A stretch of 14,688 bases of DNA from CAYNRQ01 sp964399875 (GTDB lineage: Archaea > Aenigmatarchaeota > Aenigmatarchaeia > QMZP01), in the NCBI GenBank assembly GCA_964399875.1, contig CAYNRQ010000028.1, forward strand, positions 1 to 14,688, written 5' to 3'. Below, one piece after another: positions 5,923 through 12,509 of this stretch; within the stretch, counting starts at the first letter, position 1; every line of letters starts with the position of its first letter. The notes under the pieces are model-generated. The model had not been told where the DNA came from. It searched no databases and was given only the letters and a program-made list of their open reading frames with translations. A program made the position numbers and the translations under genes.

Positions 5923-6465
5923 ATGGACCCATTAAAGATTATACATAAATATTATAAACCAGAAACAAAGGCATACAAAATCTTGCTTGTGCACAGCAGG
6001 ATGGTTACCAAAAAGGCCCTTGAAACAGCAAGGAAAGTAAAACACCTTAATCCAGATATAAAATTCATCCAAGAGGCTTCCATGCTGCATGACATAGGAA
6101 TATTCAAAACCAAGGCCCCGGAGATCGGGTGCAGCGGAAAAAAGCCATACATATGTCACGGATATCTGGGCAGGGAGATACTGGAAAAGGAAGGCCTGCC
6201 AAAACACGCCCTTGTGTGCGAAAGGCACATCGGCACTGGTCTTACAAAGGAAGATATAGAAAGGCGGCATCTACCTCTTCCAAAAAGGGACATGGTTCCT
6301 GTCTCTCTCGAGGAGAAGATAATATGCTTTGCAGACAAGTTTTTCTCCAAACACAAGGAATTTATGCTAAAGGAGAAACCCATAGAAAGCATAAAGGAAG
6401 GTCTCTCGGATTTAGGTAAAGATAAAGTCAAAAAATTTGAGGAGTGGATGAAACTGTTTCTTTAA
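5923..6465 (+). CDS. HD-domain (HDIG) phosphohydrolase
   Basis: 180 aa, cytosolic metal-dependent phosphohydrolase of the HD superfamily. The metal-binding set is visible: His24 (LLVHSRMV), His56-Asp57 in LHDIG (55-59), His79 (ICHGYLG), His102 (CERHIGTG) and Asp138 (FADKF). The extra histidines at 79 and 102 fit the multi-metal HD subgroups that act on nucleotides or other phosphate esters. The exact substrate cannot be read from sequence. It begins 23 nt after uL11, without an SD, and is followed by a gene that has its own promoter. No membrane segment is seen. Proteins with this layout are common in archaea as uncharacterised HD proteins. The fold is confident; the reaction is inferred only at family level. 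Confidence 0.85.
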   Translation: MDPLKIIHKYYKPETKAYKILLVHSRMVTKKALETARKVKHLNPDIKFIQEASMLHDIGIFKTKAPEIGCSGKKPYICHGYLGREILEKEGLPKHALVCERHIGTGLTKEDIERRHLPLPKRDMVPVSLEEKIICFADKFFSKHKEFMLKEKPIESIKEGLSDLGKDKVKKFEEWMKLFL

Positions 6466-6484
6466 GAGAGATATACACCAAAGC

Positions 6485-6493
6485 TTTAAATTT
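6485..6493 (+). promoter_or_regulatory. TATA box for the two-helix membrane protein
   Basis: TTTAAATTT, preceded by a BRE-like purine run (ACCAAAG), is centred about 26 nt before the ATG at 6515. No SD is present, so the transcript should start at or next to the ATG. Confidence 0.55.
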
Positions 6494-6514
6494 TTTACTA
6501 TACACTAACAAATT

Positions 6515-7000
6515 ATGAACAATTGGACTAAGGCGTTTTGGGTACTATTCATAATAGCAGGTGCGCTTGTTATAACCGGCAGTTTTATCAGAATAATGTT
6601 TCTAGATATTCTGTTAGGCATAATCGTGATAGCCATAGGAATACAAAAACTAGGAGAGGATCTTTATGGCGAGGAATTGGACAGAGAAAAAGGAGAGATA
6701 AAGGAGGGTGTGAAGTATCTAACCAACTGGATAGACAGCAACCAGAACCTAACAAAAAACATAAAGACAAGACATGAACACAGATTTCACCACATCGACA
6801 GAAAAAGAATAGAAATGGATGGAATAATGAAAAAGGGATACAGGGAACTGGCAAAAAAGATACTTGAGACAGAAAACAAATTAAACGAGATATCAAGGGC
6901 CTTGGTCGCTGAGATAAAGGAAAGAGACAAAAAACACAAAAAGGATATAGAAAGCATTAGGATCCGGCTTGAAACAATTAAGAAAAGGATGAAACGATAG
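6515..7000 (+). CDS. hypothetical membrane protein with coiled-coil tail
   Basis: 161 aa, family not recognised. Two hydrophobic helices (about 8-26 and 29-45) form a short membrane hairpin, and the rest (about 50-161) is highly charged, Lys/Glu-rich and mostly helical, with a heptad-like character from about 105 onward. Both ends of the hairpin should lie on the same side. The charged flank argues for a cytoplasmic coiled coil, possibly a scaffold or nucleic-acid-proximal tether, but nothing in the sequence proves this. It has its own TATA box and ends 110 nt before uL1, ahead of a perfect 16-bp palindrome. It sits between uL11 and uL1, where archaea normally have no extra gene. The start is fixed by the leaderless promoter distance. 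Confidence 0.7.
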   Translation: MNNWTKAFWVLFIIAGALVITGSFIRIMFLDILLGIIVIAIGIQKLGEDLYGEELDREKGEIKEGVKYLTNWIDSNQNLTKNIKTRHEHRFHHIDRKRIEMDGIMKKGYRELAKKILETENKLNEISRALVAEIKERDKKHKKDIESIRIRLETIKKRMKR

Positions 7001-7015
7001 ACTAATTCATTAACG

Positions 7016-7031
7016 CTTTTATTAATAAAAG
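7016..7031. repeat. perfect 16-bp AT-rich palindrome
   Basis: CTTTTATTAATAAAAG reads the same on both strands. It lies 15 nt after the stop of the membrane-protein gene and about 25 nt before the uL1 TATA box. It may be a 3' end signal for the upstream gene, since it carries a short T run, or a binding site for a dimeric regulator. Confidence 0.5.
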
Positions 7032-7047
7032 TAAAAGCCAAAGATAA

Positions 7048-7058
7048 CTTTATAAATA
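7048..7058 (+). promoter_or_regulatory. TATA box of the uL1-uL10-P1 operon
   Basis: CTTTATAAATA is preceded by AAAG-rich BRE-like sequence. It predicts a start near 7080 and a leader of about 30 nt, the longest clear leader in the window. Confidence 0.6.
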
Positions 7059-7081
7059 TTAACTATGCTAATATTAATCTA

Positions 7082-7106
7082 TCCGTATACTACTTCGGTA
7101 GGAGGA
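7082..7106 (+). promoter_or_regulatory. leader hairpin at the uL1 ribosome binding site
   Basis: CTAC (7090-7093), loop TTCG (7094-7097) and GTAG (7098-7101) make a canonical cUUCGg hairpin. TCC (7082-7084) can pair with GGA (7104-7106), which belongs to the SD GGAGG (7101-7105), leaving an asymmetric internal loop (GTATA against GA). Folding would hide the SD. uL1 of methanogens represses its own operon by binding mRNA, so this is a candidate operator; that role is inferred. Confidence 0.4.
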
Positions 7107-7110
7107 CAAG

Positions 7111-7752
7111 ATGGAAAAGAATATACTTCTTGAAAGAATAAAAGAAGCAAAGGAAAAATCCAAGAAAAGGAATTTTGTTCAATCCTGGGATATTTCTATA
7201 AATCTAAAGAACCTTAATCTGAAAAAACCAGAGAACAGGTTTTCTTATGAATTCACTCTCCCAAACGGGAGAGGGAAGGAAACAAAGACAGTTGTTTTTG
7301 CAGATACCCTGGCTGCAGAAGCAAAGAAAACCGCTGATCTCGTTATTCTGAAAAAAGAAATAGACGACCTGATCAGAGATAAAAAGAGACTGAAAAAGAT
7401 AGTGAATGATTATGACTGGTTCTTTGGCGAGGCCCCACTTATGCCCACAATAGCCAAGTCTTTTGGCGCTGTTCTTGGGCCAAGAGGAAAGATCCCAAAA
7501 CCAATCCCCCCAAAGGCAAAGGTTGAGCCTTTTGTAAAAATGACAAAGAAGATGGTGAGGGTAACATTAAAGGAAACACCTGTTATTCACATAGCTGTGG
7601 GCACTGAAAAAATGAGTGATGAAGAAGTGGCAGCAAACATAGACGCTGTTATTAACTCTGTTAAGGAAAGATTGCCAAAGGGCGTGAATAACATAAAGTC
7701 TGCACATTTAAAGCTCACAATGGGCAAACCAGTGAGACTAATCTTAAAGTGA
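7111..7752 (+). CDS. rpl1: 50S ribosomal protein L1 (uL1)
   Basis: 213 aa, the usual archaeal length. uL1 binds 23S rRNA to form the mobile L1 stalk near the exit-tRNA site, and in Methanococcus it also represses translation of its own L1-L10-P1 operon. Recognisable parts are the N-terminal helix, VQSWDISINLKNLNLKKPENR, the central FGAVLGPRGKIPKP segment (RNA-binding and family signature region) and the C-terminal segment starting VNNIKSAHLKLTMG. The ATG follows GGAGG with a 5-nt spacer. The stop TGA lies 5 nt before the chosen uL10 ATG and overlaps a GTG that could also serve as a start, so the two are translationally coupled. Nothing appears missing from the protein. Confidence 0.96.
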   Translation: MEKNILLERIKEAKEKSKKRNFVQSWDISINLKNLNLKKPENRFSYEFTLPNGRGKETKTVVFADTLAAEAKKTADLVILKKEIDDLIRDKKRLKKIVNDYDWFFGEAPLMPTIAKSFGAVLGPRGKIPKPIPPKAKVEPFVKMTKKMVRVTLKETPVIHIAVGTEKMSDEEVAANIDAVINSVKERLPKGVNNIKSAHLKLTMGKPVRLILK

Positions 7753-7757
7753 TAAGC

Positions 7758-8588
7758 ATGGTGTCAGAAAAAAAAATACAGACAGTGAAGGACGTAAAAG
7801 AGCAGTTAAAAGAATACCCTGTTATAGGAATACTGGATATGTTCAAACTGCCAGGAAGGCAACTGCATGAAATAAAGGAAAAACTGAGAAATGATGCAAA
7901 GATAAGAATGGTGAAGAAAAGGCTGATTAGACTGATTCTCAGGGACTCTGAATTAAAAAACATCAGTAATCTGGATAAATATGTGCAGGGCGAACCAGCT
8001 CTTATATTCAGCAAAATCAATCCATTCAGGCTCGCAAGAGTAATAGAAAAATCAAAATCAGAATCCCCTGCAAAGCCAGGAGATATAGCACCAACGGATA
8101 TCATTGTGAAAGCAGGCCCCACATCATTGCCGCCAGGTCCTGTTATAGGAGAACTGCAAAGGGTAAAGATACCTGCCAGTGTTGAGGGCGAGAAGATAAC
8201 GATTAAACAGGACACTGTTGTTGCAAAGGAAGGGGATGTTATAGACAAGGGACTGGCAGATGTATTGTCAAAGCTTGGAATTCGCCCAATGGAGATTGGT
8301 TTGAATCTGCTGGCTGCATGGGAAGACGGCCTGGTTTATTCCAAAGAGACACTCTTTGTCCCAGAAGATGAATACATAAATCAGATAAAAAGAGCATGCT
8401 CAGATGCATTCAATCTGTCAGTAAATATAAATTATTTCACATCAGTAAATATAAAAATTCTGCTATCAAAGGCCTATAATGAGGCCAGGTCCCTGTCAGA
8501 AAGTGCGGGGCTTGTAACACCCGATACTATAGGCGCTTTGCTTGCAAAGGCAGACGCTCAGGCAAAAATCATACTGGAGAAACTGTGA
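7758..8588 (+). CDS. rplP0: 50S ribosomal protein L10 (uL10/P0), short form
   Basis: 276 aa from the ATG at 7758. GTGAT (7749-7753), complementary to the 16S 3' end, stands 4 nt upstream. A GTG at 7749 overlapping the uL1 stop would add three residues. uL10 anchors P1 dimers to the ribosome stalk base. The N-terminal rRNA-binding domain has KRLIRLIL and YVQGEPALIFSKINPFRLAR. The middle insertion domain contains PTSLPPGPVIGELQ and GIRPMEIGLNLLAAWEDGLVY. The C-terminal spine has NEARSLSESAGLVTPDTIGALLAKA. The protein stops at AKIILEKL, without the acidic tail and GLGALFG-like end usual in archaeal P0 and without further helical spine repeats. Archaeal relatives commonly reach 300-350 aa. Fewer P1 dimers may bind, which is an inference. 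Confidence 0.93.
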   Translation: MVSEKKIQTVKDVKEQLKEYPVIGILDMFKLPGRQLHEIKEKLRNDAKIRMVKKRLIRLILRDSELKNISNLDKYVQGEPALIFSKINPFRLARVIEKSKSESPAKPGDIAPTDIIVKAGPTSLPPGPVIGELQRVKIPASVEGEKITIKQDTVVAKEGDVIDKGLADVLSKLGIRPMEIGLNLLAAWEDGLVYSKETLFVPEDEYINQIKRACSDAFNLSVNINYFTSVNIKILLSKAYNEARSLSESAGLVTPDTIGALLAKADAQAKIILEKL

Positions 8589-8609
8589 TGTTAATCTATA
8601 ATAATTTAA

Positions 8610-8615
8610 GGAGGT
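8610..8615 (+). promoter_or_regulatory. strong SD of P1
   Basis: GGAGGT with a 5-nt spacer before the ATG at 8621. It is the best SD in the window and shows that the unusual N-terminal extension of P1 is translated. P1 is needed in several copies per ribosome, which fits a strong site. Confidence 0.8.
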
Positions 8616-8620
8616 AAAAC

Positions 8621-9061
8621 ATGGCAGAAGAAAAGAAAGACACAGAAAACAAACCAGAAGAGAAAAAGGAAGAGAAACCCGCAGAGACCCCCAAGGAAGA
8701 TGCCAAGAAAGAGGAACCCAAAAAGGAAGCCCCCAAGACAGAATCAGCAGAAAAACCCAGGGTCAACTATGTATACGGCGCATTGCTTCTTTACTCAGCA
8801 GGCAAGAAGATAGACGAGGCAGGCCTTAAGAAGGTCATAGAAGCGACAGGAGAAAAGGCTGATGATTCGCAGATAAAGGCCCTTGTTTCAAGCCTTGAGG
8901 GCGTCAACATAGAAGAAGCAATAAAGCAGGCAGTTGCAGTTCCAGCAGCCGGAGCAGCGCCACCAGAAAAGAAAGAAGAGAAAAAAGAAGAAAAGAAAGA
9001 AGAAGATGTGGAAAAGAAGGCTGAAGAAGCCGCCCAAGGATTATCATCCCTTTTTGGTTGA
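8621..9061 (+). CDS. rpl12: 50S ribosomal protein P1 (L12 archaeal type) with N-terminal extension
   Basis: 146 aa. P1 dimers on uL10 recruit elongation and initiation GTPases. The conserved dimerisation and uL10-binding domain is at about 48-105 (NYVYGALLLYSAGKKIDE to NIEEAIKQA). An Ala/Pro hinge (106-115) and a Lys/Glu segment lead to the factor-binding end GLSSLFG (140-146), the archaeal GLGALFG equivalent. What is odd is residues 1-46, almost only Lys, Glu, Pro, Ala, Asp and Thr, placed before a domain that normally starts within a few residues of the initiator Met. The perfect SD and the absence of another ATG before residue 48 rule out a start error. The DNA of both charged arms is purine-rich and repetitive. 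The gene ends the uL1-uL10-P1 operon. Confidence 0.93.
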   Translation: MAEEKKDTENKPEEKKEEKPAETPKEDAKKEEPKKEAPKTESAEKPRVNYVYGALLLYSAGKKIDEAGLKKVIEATGEKADDSQIKALVSSLEGVNIEEAIKQAVAVPAAGAAPPEKKEEKKEEKKEEDVEKKAEEAAQGLSSLFG

Positions 9062-9090
9062 TTGTTTTCTTGTTTACATATGTGAATTGG

Positions 9091-9100
9091 GCAGTTTTTA
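9091..9100 (+). terminator. possible oligo-T terminator of the stalk operon
   Basis: After the P1 stop, the 52-bp convergent gap is T-rich on the + strand (TTTTCTTGTTT at 9064-9074, then TTTTT at 9095-9099). Archaeal RNA polymerase can stop at U-rich tracts without a hairpin. No strong stem is visible. Confidence 0.35.
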
Positions 9101-9113
9101 CAGTCTGATCAAT

Positions 9114-12100
9114 CTAATGCACAGGAGCCGGCGCGACGCCTGCCGATCCAGCAGAAACCTTCCATTTCCCACCCATATCCCAGTACCCGCCTCCTTCCCA
9201 GCCCGCATCAGCGTGCCATGTGGCACCACTGACATCAATGGCACCACCTTCAGCAGTCGCAGCTTCTTTACCACCACTCATCCCGCTTACTGCCTGGAAC
9301 AGACAAACCACACAAACAATGCCAAGGATTAGGGATACAAGCGTACCGCCCATACCAAATGACCCATCAACACCAGACTTGAAATCCCTGTAGTTAGAGG
9401 ATCTGCACATTTTATCCCTCTGCGCCTTTAATGAGGATACTTCATTTTTTATCTTTTCTATCTGTGGCAGAAGAATGCTGGCAAGGCAGGCTGCTGCACA
9501 GCCCAGCCACAACGCAACCTTGCAGCACCATCCACAACCAAGCGCACACGCGACCCAAAGACCCGCGGCCAAAGCAATGAAAACACTTATTATGGTTTCC
9601 ACTGTTCGCTTATCCTTTTCCAGACCGCTTATTTTGCTATCCAGACCAGCCCTTTCCTCTTCACATGTCCTTAGTTCCTCTGACTTCACCTTCTGTATCT
9701 TAAGTGTGGAAGCAGCAGATATGTTCTGGGTTATTGTCTCAAACCCGTCACTGTATTTTATAATAAAGGTAAGGCCCACCTCCTTTTCTATCTCACCTTC
9801 ATCTGTTTCTTCCGGTTCTGGTATTGTAATGGAACAGGTGTAATACTCTGTCTGATTGGATGGTGTTGCAAAGCAATACAGATCATAATCCTCACCGTTA
9901 TATGTATAATAAGATCCCAGGATCTCCATATCAGATGCCGCATTAACGATGTGTGCGCTAAGATCAACAGATTCAACAAACCTGCACTCATCTCCAAATT
10001 CAAAGATTGTGCAATTAACAGGATCTGGGTCAAAACCAGTAATCTCCAATTGGACATTGCTTGTTGCAACACAGTCACCATTCACATTAGTTCCTGTGTA
10101 GCAGAAGTGGCCAGAGCCGTAAACATCTCTGCAAGGGCAATCTACACAGCAGTTATTAACACTCTCACCAAGATTTGATTCACAATAACCATCACCACAT
10201 TGTGGGATTGGTGTTATCTGTATATCACCAAACCCTTCTATGAAGTTCTTGATTGTTTTTATTGGACCATTGTTGAACTCAAGCGATATATTAAGACTAT
10301 TTTGCGTAAGGGTCATTTTGTTTGTTACAGAATTATAATAGGGCGATGTAGAATAATCCATGGGCGGGATGGTTATCTGGCATGTCGCATTGTATATACT
10401 CGGATCAGTGGAGGTCTGCTCAAAGCAAGGAGCAGTACAGGTTATATTACCCCCAGCCAGGTCACAATCCGTGTTAACAATAAAACCAGATGGTTTATTG
10501 TATACATACAAAGAAACATTGGCTTTGTGGTATCTTCTGGAATCCGTAAAGCTTGTTTGTGGGATATTGCCCACTGTAATGCTTATGGAATCCAGTTGTC
10601 TGCAAGAATCACCATTGGTTGGAGAAGAAGCATCCTGCGTATCACAATATTGCCCAACAGAACATCCGCAATCATAACAACATGAAACAGAATCCTCATC
10701 AGGTCCGCAGTTCATATCACCACACCAATGAGCACCTATGGTTATAGTAGGAATATTCTTGCTAAGTATTTTATTTGCTACAATCGAACCATTCATGTAT
10801 CTTAGAGAATAATTGAATTTTGGATAAAGATTATAATTCAGCAGCGGATCATAACCACTTATAGAAAAGTTCATGGCACAACTTGAATTGTATATGTCTG
10901 GATCAGAAGATTCTTCCTCTGTGCATCTCAATGTACAGGATGATGTGCAGGGACTGCCGTCATACTCGCAATCAATTGAGCATGACGGATCTGCAGACAG
11001 TATTGAGGGCGAGTTTGTTACCCTGGCAATGAAGTTCACACTGTCCCCTGCCGGATCATGTGCATATAAATGTGTCGGATTAACATCCATTATATCAAGA
11101 TTCGCATCACTTATATCCGCCTTGCATCTACCGGTGTTTGCCTGATTAACAATATCACAGTACTGCCCTCTTGGACACCCGCAATCATAACAACAATTGG
11201 ACTGTGTCTCCCCAAGATCTGTTTCACACCCATTCTCACCACAGCTCCAGGAACCAAGTGTTATGTCAGGAAAGCCAACAGAAATGCTTTTTGTTCTTGT
11301 TTCTGGCCCGTCAGGGAATAGTATGTCAAAAACAATACTATTAGGACCCAAAACATACTCACCCTCACCGCACCCGGGATCAGCAGGCACTGTTATAGGG
11401 CATGCATAAACATAATTGGTTCCAGGTCCCCCCGAGCAGGTGAGTGCATAATTGGTTGTGTTCAGATAATAAGCCATATCAGTAATATCCACCCCTGCTG
11501 GTGGATTATTTATCTGCACTATAACCTCAAGTTCATGATCTACATTACAGTTGTTTATCACTGTGGCCGGGGGCACAGCAAGCGATAAGACTATACCATT
11601 TAATGATTTGCATGTAACACTGTTCTCACAATAAAAATTACCAGGACACCCGCAATCATAACAACAATTGGACTGTGTCTCCCCAAGATCTGTTTCACAA
11701 TCACCATTTCCGCAGATATAACTCGGGTTTATATTCAGTGTGACAGGATTGAATGTCTCGGTGCTCGTATTAGAAAATACAAAGGAATAGGATCTATCAA
11801 TAGGACTTGATATCTGGTTTGAAGAGTGGTTCTCTGTTGCAAATGAGGGCGGCTCATTCGTTTTAATTTCATACAGGAAGTTCATGCCGGAGAGAACAAC
11901 CCTTTCTACCCAGCTGGAATTGAAGGGCACCATGGTTCTTTCCTGTATAAATGTTTTTATGGGCTGGAAAAAGTTAATATTTTTTGCATACACATCCATA
12001 CTGTTTAGAGAATAGCTGTAAAGATATGTGCCAGGAAACGTCCTTTCGGATCTCTTTATCTGATCCCAGAACCCAAGCCATTTGGGGCCGTAATTATTAC

Positions 12101-12509
12101 TTAGTTTAACCAAATACAAGAGATTTGCTTTTTGTGGATAATATGCTGTCTGGTCAGCTATATCATCCCAGTTATATGTCTGGTTGAAATTGCCAGAAAA
12201 GGAATCATAAGACGATGTCTTTATGCATTCCTCTGGATTCATTCCCCTGCATTTGTATATGTAAACCTTTTGTATCTGTTCTGATGTCCCGTTATTTAAT
12301 TCTATATTTATGTCAACACTGCTCCAAAACTCATCATGCTCTATTGTATATTCCTTTATAACATACTTACCAGGGTCAAGCACAGCTGATTCTGAAAAAC
12401 CACCATGGAGTATATTTATATTAATTGCATTAACAAAAGGCACAGACATTATTAGGTATGTGCCAACAATTGCAAACAGTATTAATTCTATCTTATATAT
12501 CACTTTCAT
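9114..12509 (-). CDS. secreted surface protein with four cysteine-rich modules
   Basis: 1131 aa from the ATG at 12509, which overlaps the upstream stop as ATGA; a TTG at 12515 would add two residues. Residue numbers here count from that TTG. A signal peptide (about 4-30, ending FVNA) leads to a large extracellular region with many N-x-S/T sequons. Four cysteine-rich modules (267-302, 424-464, 597-638, 773-815) follow CG..xCE..LGE...NCC.DC.C, each followed by a segment of about 120-140 residues that looks like a beta-rich Ig-type domain with a Cys pair. Near the C-terminus are two charged helical stretches (about 950-972 and 1018-1037) around a Cys-rich hydrophobic region (974-1016), then a second membrane segment (1055-1078) and a Gly/Trp-rich tail. 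It probably anchors in the membrane and projects outward, with disulfides stabilising it. No enzymatic motif is seen. It is cotranscribed with the class III signal protein. Confidence 0.8.
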   Translation of the reverse strand: MKVIYKIELILFAIVGTYLIMSVPFVNAININILHGGFSESAVLDPGKYVIKEYTIEHDEFWSSVDINIELNNGTSEQIQKVYIYKCRGMNPEECIKTSSYDSFSGNFNQTYNWDDIADQTAYYPQKANLLYLVKLSNNYGPKWLGFWDQIKRSERTFPGTYLYSYSLNSMDVYAKNINFFQPIKTFIQERTMVPFNSSWVERVVLSGMNFLYEIKTNEPPSFATENHSSNQISSPIDRSYSFVFSNTSTETFNPVTLNINPSYICGNGDCETDLGETQSNCCYDCGCPGNFYCENSVTCKSLNGIVLSLAVPPATVINNCNVDHELEVIVQINNPPAGVDITDMAYYLNTTNYALTCSGGPGTNYVYACPITVPADPGCGEGEYVLGPNSIVFDILFPDGPETRTKSISVGFPDITLGSWSCGENGCETDLGETQSNCCYDCGCPRGQYCDIVNQANTGRCKADISDANLDIMDVNPTHLYAHDPAGDSVNFIARVTNSPSILSADPSCSIDCEYDGSPCTSSCTLRCTEEESSDPDIYNSSCAMNFSISGYDPLLNYNLYPKFNYSLRYMNGSIVANKILSKNIPTITIGAHWCGDMNCGPDEDSVSCCYDCGCSVGQYCDTQDASSPTNGDSCRQLDSISITVGNIPQTSFTDSRRYHKANVSLYVYNKPSGFIVNTDCDLAGGNITCTAPCFEQTSTDPSIYNATCQITIPPMDYSTSPYYNSVTNKMTLTQNSLNISLEFNNGPIKTIKNFIEGFGDIQITPIPQCGDGYCESNLGESVNNCCVDCPCRDVYGSGHFCYTGTNVNGDCVATSNVQLEITGFDPDPVNCTIFEFGDECRFVESVDLSAHIVNAASDMEILGSYYTYNGEDYDLYCFATPSNQTEYYTCSITIPEPEETDEGEIEKEVGLTFIIKYSDGFETITQNISAASTLKIQKVKSEELRTCEEERAGLDSKISGLEKDKRTVETIISVFIALAAGLWVACALGCGWCCKVALWLGCAAACLASILLPQIEKIKNEVSSLKAQRDKMCRSSNYRDFKSGVDGSFGMGGTLVSLILGIVCVVCLFQAVSGMSGGKEAATAEGGAIDVSGATWHADAGWEGGGYWDMGGKWKVSAGSAGVAPAPVH
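11173..11228. repeat. 56-bp exact direct repeat, copy 1
   Basis: This stretch encodes the core of cysteine module 2 (ETDLGETQSNCCYDCGC). It is identical to 11644-11699, 471 bp away, which is 157 codons, so the frame is kept. Flanking DNA has diverged. Confidence 0.85.
11644..11699. repeat. 56-bp exact direct repeat, copy 2
   Basis: This copy encodes the core of cysteine module 1. Exact DNA identity over 56 bp, beside strongly diverged flanks, suggests recent local gene conversion. A shorter partial match (CAATCATAACAACA) occurs in module 3 near 10670. Confidence 0.85.

Noticed and set aside
8586..8588. uL10 truncated by frameshift
   Set aside because: No downstream frame between 8589 and 8620 resembles an acidic tail, and the P1 SD and ATG follow at normal distance, so the short uL10 appears real.
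8934..9332. 132-codon + strand frame crossing the end of P1
   Set aside because: Shifted reading of the P1 lysine-rich tail running into the antisense of the surface protein; no start signal.
9475..9843. 122-codon + strand frame inside the surface protein gene
   Set aside because: Antisense to the C-terminal membrane region, with no SD and no recognisable motif.
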